The notes below the pieces were generated by a model. The model saw nothing but the letters and a program-made list of their open reading frames with translations. It did no database searches and was not told the DNA's origin. A stretch of 9,817 bases of DNA, from contig JACZVE010000078.1 of the NCBI GenBank assembly GCA_022572825.1, positions 1 to 9,817 of the forward strand, in the 5' to 3' direction. The stretch is from SAR324 cluster bacterium (GTDB lineage: Bacteria > SAR324 > JACQKK01). This document shows, in pieces, positions 6,073-9,817 of this stretch. The number at the start of each line of letters is the position of its first letter. The stretch's first letter is position 1. The translations under genes and the position numbers were made by a program.

Positions 6073-8103
6073 ATGTATCGTACACTTCGAATAGCTTCCA
6101 TTCTGCTGGCCGTGCTGCTGGCCACCGCTTGCTCGCCGCTCGGCGCCCAGGCCGCTCCGGAGCTGACGGGTGACCACGTCGCCAGCATCACCCGGATGTT
6201 TCTGCGCAATCATTTTAGCCGGATAGGTTTCGACGACGCCCATTCGGACGAGATGATGACGCGTTATCTGTCGCGGTTCGATCCGGGCCATTACTATTTT
6301 CTGCGGGGTGATATTGCCGAGTTCCGGCGCTACAGCAATTCATTGGATGATCACATTCGCCGCGGGCGGATCGACACTGCGTTTCTGATCTACGAGCGCT
6401 TCCTGCACCGGATGAAGGAGCGCGAAAAGTACATCGCCGAGGCGCTCGAGAAGGGGTTCGATCTCGCCAAAGACGAAACATTCCTGTTGGATCGCGAAAA
6501 TGCGCCCTACCCGGAGGACGAGGAGGACGCCCGGCGCCTGTTCCGCAAGAAACTGAAAATGGAGATGCTGGAGCTGACGCTGCGCGGGCAGTCCCAGGAG
6601 CAGGCCGCTGAGAGCCTGCGTAAGCGCTACCGATCCCAGCATTTCCGCTTCAAGCGCTACACCCACAACGACGTGGTGACAGCCTACATAAACGCCTTCA
6701 CCAGCGCATACGATCCGCACTCCGCGTACATGTCCCCCGACGACCTGGAGAACTTCAATATCTCCATGCGACTGTCGCTGGAAGGCATCGGGGCCACGCT
6801 GCGCTGGGAGGACGGATATACGGTCATCTCTTCCATCATCCCCGGCGGGGCGGCAGCGCGGCAAGGCGACCTGCAGCCGGAAGACAGGATCGTCGCCGTG
6901 GCGGAGGGCGAATCCGGAGCCATGGAGGATGTGACCAATCAGCGCCTGATCGACGTCGTCAAACTCATCCGCGGACCGCGAGGCACGACGGTGCGCCTGG
7001 CATTTCTGCGCAAGGGCACGGGACTGGTGGAAAAACGGCACGAGGTGGCCATCGTTCGCGACAAGATCAACCTCACGGAAGGTGAAGCCACCGCGCGGAT
7101 CATCGAGCGCGCCGGGCCGGGACGCGCTCGGGCGTATCGTATCGGGGTCATCAAGCTGCCGTCGTTTTACGTGGATTTCGCTCAGCGCAGCGCCAATCCG
7201 GCCAATTATAAGAGCGCGGCACGCGACGTGGAAAAGCTGCTGAAGGGATTCATCTCCGATCGAGTGGACGGCGTCGTGCTGGACCTCCGCAGCAACGGCG
7301 GCGGCGGCCTGGATGAGGCCGTCAAGCTGGCAGGCCTGTTTCTCAACAGCGGTCCGGTCGTCCTGGTCAAGGACGTGCGAGGACGCATCAACCCGTACCA
7401 TAATCCCCATTCCCACCCGGTCTACCGCGGGCACCTGACCGTGCTGGTCAACCGTTACAGTGCGTCGGCCTCGGAGATTGTGGCGGGTGCGCTGCAGGAC
7501 TACGGGCGCGCCATCGTCGTGGGTGATCGCGCCACCTTCGGCAAAGGCACGGTGCAGAACATCATTACCCTGCCGCGGGGGCTGGGCGGGCTGAAAACCA
7601 CGGTGGCCAAATTCTACCGGCCCGGCAGCAGCTCCACCCAGAATCGCGGTGTCGAGCCGGATATCGTGCTGCCTTCCCTGAATAACCACCTGGATATCGG
7701 CGAGTCGGCTCTGAAAAACGCCCTACCCTGGGATACGGTGCAGCGCGCGTCCTTCAAGCCCTGGGGTGAGCTGGACGCGATCATCCCGGTGCTGCGGGAG
7801 CGTTCGCGCCTTCGCGTTTCCGCCGATGACTACTTCAGGCGAGTGGGGCGGGAGGTGAAGGAATACGTTCGTTCGAAGAAGGACCGCAAGGCGGTGACGC
7901 TGCGCCAACTGGTCGAGGAAAGCGAACAATCGAAGCGCGATGCCAAGGAGGCCGCGCAAGGCGGAACCGGGGCCGCTGCCGCGGAAAAGCAGACGGCCAC
8001 CAAGGTGGACCCCACACTGGGGGAAACCCTCAATGTGCTGGTCGACCACATTCAGTTGCAAAGCGGCGATTCCTTGCCGGCCATCGCCACAGGTCAGGGC
8101 TGA
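6073..8103 (+). CDS. prc: Tail-specific protease Prc/Tsp (S41A family carboxyl-terminal processing protease)
   Basis: The product is 676 residues; E. coli Prc is 682. ATG 6073 begins a signal peptide; an in-frame ATG at 5995 would bury it. The signal ends LLATAC (15-20), a relaxed lipobox, then AQA (25-27), so it may be a lipoprotein or cleaved by signal peptidase I. Domains are the Tsp N-terminal helical region (about 30-230, with AYDPHSAYMSP at 212-222), PDZ (about 235-325, opening LEGIGATL), the S41 core (about 350-540) and a C-terminal DUF3340-type helical region (550-676). By alignment to E. coli S430/D441/K455, the Ser/Lys dyad is Ser465 in RYSASASE and Lys491 in TFGKGTVQ, with Asp476 in QDYG. 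The enzyme degrades periplasmic proteins with non-polar C-termini and trims envelope proteins such as peptidoglycan hydrolases and FtsI in E. coli. No strong Shine-Dalgarno is visible. Confidence 0.95.
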   Translation: MYRTLRIASILLAVLLATACSPLGAQAAPELTGDHVASITRMFLRNHFSRIGFDDAHSDEMMTRYLSRFDPGHYYFLRGDIAEFRRYSNSLDDHIRRGRIDTAFLIYERFLHRMKEREKYIAEALEKGFDLAKDETFLLDRENAPYPEDEEDARRLFRKKLKMEMLELTLRGQSQEQAAESLRKRYRSQHFRFKRYTHNDVVTAYINAFTSAYDPHSAYMSPDDLENFNISMRLSLEGIGATLRWEDGYTVISSIIPGGAAARQGDLQPEDRIVAVAEGESGAMEDVTNQRLIDVVKLIRGPRGTTVRLAFLRKGTGLVEKRHEVAIVRDKINLTEGEATARIIERAGPGRARAYRIGVIKLPSFYVDFAQRSANPANYKSAARDVEKLLKGFISDRVDGVVLDLRSNGGGGLDEAVKLAGLFLNSGPVVLVKDVRGRINPYHNPHSHPVYRGHLTVLVNRYSASASEIVAGALQDYGRAIVVGDRATFGKGTVQNIITLPRGLGGLKTTVAKFYRPGSSSTQNRGVEPDIVLPSLNNHLDIGESALKNALPWDTVQRASFKPWGELDAIIPVLRERSRLRVSADDYFRRVGREVKEYVRSKKDRKAVTLRQLVEESEQSKRDAKEAAQGGTGAAAAEKQTATKVDPTLGETLNVLVDHIQLQSGDSLPAIATGQG

Positions 8104-8140
8104 GCGGCTCCCTGCCGCTCCCGAGTCGCTTCCTATTTTT
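8102..8140 (+). terminator. Candidate terminator overlapping the protease stop codon
   Basis: GAGCGGC (8102-8108) pairs perfectly with GCCGCTC (8114-8120) around a 5-nt loop; the stem starts inside the TGA stop. A five-T run (8136-8140) follows only after 15 nt, so it is atypical for an intrinsic terminator. Confidence 0.4.
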
Positions 8141-8272
8141 CCCCATCACCCGAGGGGAGCAAGGTTCCGCGGGCGTTCGCCAGGCTCCCCACTCCCCGCG
8201 GCAAGCGGCTGCCGTCGCTGCGCCGCGCGCCGGGAATGGCACCTTCCATTGCCCCCTCACGTTGCCGTGCGG

Positions 8273-8320
8273 CGGCGCTGCTATAAGCCGGTGCTGCTTT
8301 AAAACGGCGCTGCTTCAAGA
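8273..8320. repeat. Three-copy 16-bp tandem repeat
   Basis: The copies are CGGCGCTGCTATAAGC (8273-8288), CGGTGCTGCTTTAAAA (8289-8304) and CGGCGCTGCTTCAAGA (8305-8320), consensus CGGYGCTGCTNNAARM, followed by a decayed CGCCGC start. The 16-bp period is not a multiple of three and the site is intergenic, so it is not protein-coding. It could be iterated protein-binding sites or slippage-derived sequence. Confidence 0.72.
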
Positions 8321-8448
8321 CGCCGCAAGCATCCCATTACCTGCCAGGATATCCGGCGGCCAGAACAGCGGGCCGGCTTTGCTTGGAAATCAGCTCTGCG
8401 CGATGTGGCGTGATGGCGTGCGCCATGGCCCCGCGGGCGGCTGGAAGC

Positions 8449-8521
8449 GCTGTGATTTAATGCCTCCGGCAGGTAGGGGACTGGCTCCCCCGCATTTGCT
8501 TTTCTTCGGATAAATCACAGC
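8449..8521. repeat. 11-bp perfect inverted repeat enclosing a hairpin
   Basis: GCTGTGATTTA (8449-8459) is exactly inverted as TAAATCACAGC (8511-8521). Inside, GGGGA (8476-8480) pairs with TCCCC (8486-8490), and TGC (8461-8463) can pair with GCA (8492-8494). The inner segment TGCCTCCGGCAGG resembles the TGCCTCCGGCGG-type intergenic repeats seen in several bacterial lineages (from memory, not checked). The element ends four bases before the stop codon of the minus-strand gene and may serve as a two-way terminator, a REP-type repeat or a tiny mobile element. Flanking direct repeats are not obvious. Confidence 0.65.
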
Positions 8522-8525
8522 CTTT

Positions 8526-9782
8526 CTAAAAGCGAAAGGCCAACTGCAGCCCCACCTGCCGGGGAGTGACGAAGGGGGTGAGGTCGAGGCGCACATAGCC
8601 TTTGGAACGACCCTCGACCATAATGTCGTTGATGCTCTGGCGCGCGCTGTTCCACTTCCAGAAGGCGTACCCGGTCGCGCCGCCGGCGACCGCAAGCTGA
8701 ATGCGGTCCGAACTTTCGTTCTCGAAGTCGTTGAGCACAAACAGCGTCACACCGCCGGCGATCAGGCCCACGGTGAACCAAAAAGTGCGCTCCTTCTCCG
8801 CCTCCCTGAGGGAATCCAACCAGACCTGGCGCTCGGTGTCGCTGATCAGCACGGGGGCGAGTTCCAGGGGCCGGATGCGGTTGGCGAGCCGGATGCCGGT
8901 ATCCAGCTCCTTGCGCGTGTTCTCGACCAGTTCGATCTGGCGCAGCGTGTCCCGGTAGGTATGGACGAAATGGCCTACCTGCGGCTCCTCGGTCTTGTGA
9001 ATGAGAATGGCCTCCGCGGAGTTTTGGTTCACGTTGAGCACTTTCACGATGGCCACGTTCTTGCGCTGGGTATCAACCTGCTGGCCTTCCAGATTGGTGA
9101 TGGGCACCTCCTGCTTGTAGATAACCAGGTGATCACCCAGCCGGATGCCGTGCACTCTGCCCAGGCTGATGACGATGCCGCGGATGGATGTGCTGAGCAC
9201 GCGCCCCTTGAGCAGCGAATTGCGCGAGATGTTGTTGGCCAGCCGGAACAGATCCTCGTCCATGGTCTCGTCCGGAAAGCGGATTTCCTCCTCGTAATCG
9301 GTGAGGTTGTTCGACGTGTCGATGATCCGTACGCCCAGCACAATCAGTGGTTCGGCCTGCCGCAGGTTGCCCACCACCACGAACTCGGCGCCGAGCAGCT
9401 TGCCCAGCTTCACGCCGCAGGCGATCCCGCGGCAATCCACCAGATCGCGTGGAAGGCGCTCGATGATCTCCTCGACCTGCCGCGGCCCGACCACGTCGAA
9501 GTGCTCGGTGTTGATGAGGTTGTCTTGCAGGATCTCCCCGTACTGCTCCACGGCCGTCTCGGTGAGGCCGAAGGGATTCAGTTTCAGCACGAGCAGCCGG
9601 ATGCGCCCGTCGTTCGCGAACAGCTCGGGCTGGCCGGGAAACAGGGTGCCGGGCATGAGGCCCGGCTGGCCGCCTCGCACAAATCCCGTCTGCGGGGCTG
9701 CCGGGGCGGGATTGACCGTCAGCAGAGTGGGTGCGAGTATGAGGCATACAACGACCGGCCAGCCAATGCGGCGGGCCAGCAA
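8526..9782 (-). CDS. Envelope protein with CsgG/FlgT-like domains, membrane segments and beta-strand-like C-terminus
   Basis: The product is 418 residues if a TTG at 9782 is the start. No ATG precedes residue 43 and the frame is open to the window edge with Arg-rich codons (QRRRFRYPA) before the TTG, so the real start may lie outside. A Sec-type core (PVVVCLILAPTLLT, 9-22) ends at PAPAAP. Residues about 58-190 look like a CsgG/TolB-N-type periplasmic domain: IRLLVLKLNPF strand, HFDVVGPRQVEEII (94-107), then LGKLLGAEFVVVGNL (126-140); Cys117 and Cys122 may form a disulfide. Residues about 190-275 resemble the FlgT C-terminal domain (GRVLSTSIRGIVISLGRVHGI, then GDHLVIY). A charged helix (277-332) leads into hydrophobic segments at 334-350 and 362-376. 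The chain ends VGLQLAFRF, like an outer-membrane beta-signal. A role in surface secretion or envelope assembly is inferred; no curli or flagellar genes are nearby. Confidence 0.72.
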   Translation of the reverse strand: MLARRIGWPVVVCLILAPTLLTVNPAPAAPQTGFVRGGQPGLMPGTLFPGQPELFANDGRIRLLVLKLNPFGLTETAVEQYGEILQDNLINTEHFDVVGPRQVEEIIERLPRDLVDCRGIACGVKLGKLLGAEFVVVGNLRQAEPLIVLGVRIIDTSNNLTDYEEEIRFPDETMDEDLFRLANNISRNSLLKGRVLSTSIRGIVISLGRVHGIRLGDHLVIYKQEVPITNLEGQQVDTQRKNVAIVKVLNVNQNSAEAILIHKTEEPQVGHFVHTYRDTLRQIELVENTRKELDTGIRLANRIRPLELAPVLISDTERQVWLDSLREAEKERTFWFTVGLIAGGVTLFVLNDFENESSDRIQLAVAGGATGYAFWKWNSARQSINDIMVEGRSKGYVRLDLTPFVTPRQVGLQLAFRF

Positions 9783-9817
9783 CGCCGGATATCGGAAGCG
9801 GCGACGCTGTGCGATTG

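Larger units (their letters stand above)
8104..8525. other. Convergent intergenic region after the protease gene
   Basis: These 422 bp lie between two gene ends and contain no convincing gene. Left to right they hold the hairpin at 8102-8140, a GC-rich stretch with nothing recognisable (8141-8270), the three-copy 16-bp tandem repeat (8273-8320), and the 11-bp inverted repeat with an inner hairpin (8449-8521), which ends four bases from the next stop codon. Confidence 0.55.

Noticed and set aside
6340..7689. A 449-residue open frame on the minus strand
   Set aside because: It is entirely antisense to the prc coding region, whose motifs are unambiguous, and has no recognisable domain.
8450..8520. 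TGTGA and TCACA half-sites suggesting a CRP site
   Set aside because: The two halves are more than 50 bp apart instead of 6, so they are arms of a larger inverted repeat rather than one CRP operator.
8449..8521. An integron attC site
   Set aside because: No GTTRRRY/RYYYAAC core sites and no integrase or cassette structure are present.

Overview
The window is high-GC DNA (roughly 60-65% by eye) from a Gram-negative bacterium. Outer-membrane-type proteins with Sec signal peptides, an Escherichia coli-type tail-specific protease of near-standard length, and YcaR/Trm112-, CobB- and GGDEF-type genes point to a proteobacterium, perhaps a gammaproteobacterium. That placement is an inference; no rRNA or tRNA gene is present to settle it. 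I see no phage, transposase, CRISPR array or integrase. This is mostly ordinary chromosomal housekeeping and accessory sequence.

Layout from left to right. (1) The N-terminal 191 codons of a thiamine-diphosphate-dependent decarboxylase/synthase on the minus strand, running off the left edge. (2) Divergent from it, an unrecognised exported beta-rich protein ending in an aromatic residue (793-1506), then a small all-helical protein (1627-1971). (3) Converging on these, a minus-strand pair with a 21-nt gap: a Trm112-like protein followed by an orphan ParA-type ATPase. (4) Divergent from that pair, a diguanylate cyclase with a degenerate receiver domain, a coiled coil and a GGEEF domain with an intact inhibitory site (3272-4462). 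(5) A 473-bp gap carrying two REP-like hairpin units in inverted orientation. (6) A minus-strand sirtuin (4936-5730) divergent from a plus-strand Prc/Tsp periplasmic protease (6073-8103). (7) A 422-bp convergent gap holding a terminator-like hairpin, a three-copy 16-bp tandem repeat, and an 11-bp inverted repeat enclosing a hairpin. (8) A minus-strand envelope protein combining CsgG/FlgT-like domains, membrane segments and a beta-strand-like C-terminus. Its true start may lie beyond the right edge.

The genes do not form one pathway. The only credible operon is trm112-like/parA. Four genes act in or on the envelope (the beta-rich protein, Tsp, the CsgG/FlgT-like protein and possibly the diguanylate cyclase output). 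I found no convincing new multi-gene system. The points most worth a second look are the Trm112-like/ParA pair, the unusual envelope protein at the right end, the pseudo-receiver diguanylate cyclase, and three separate intergenic repeat structures.
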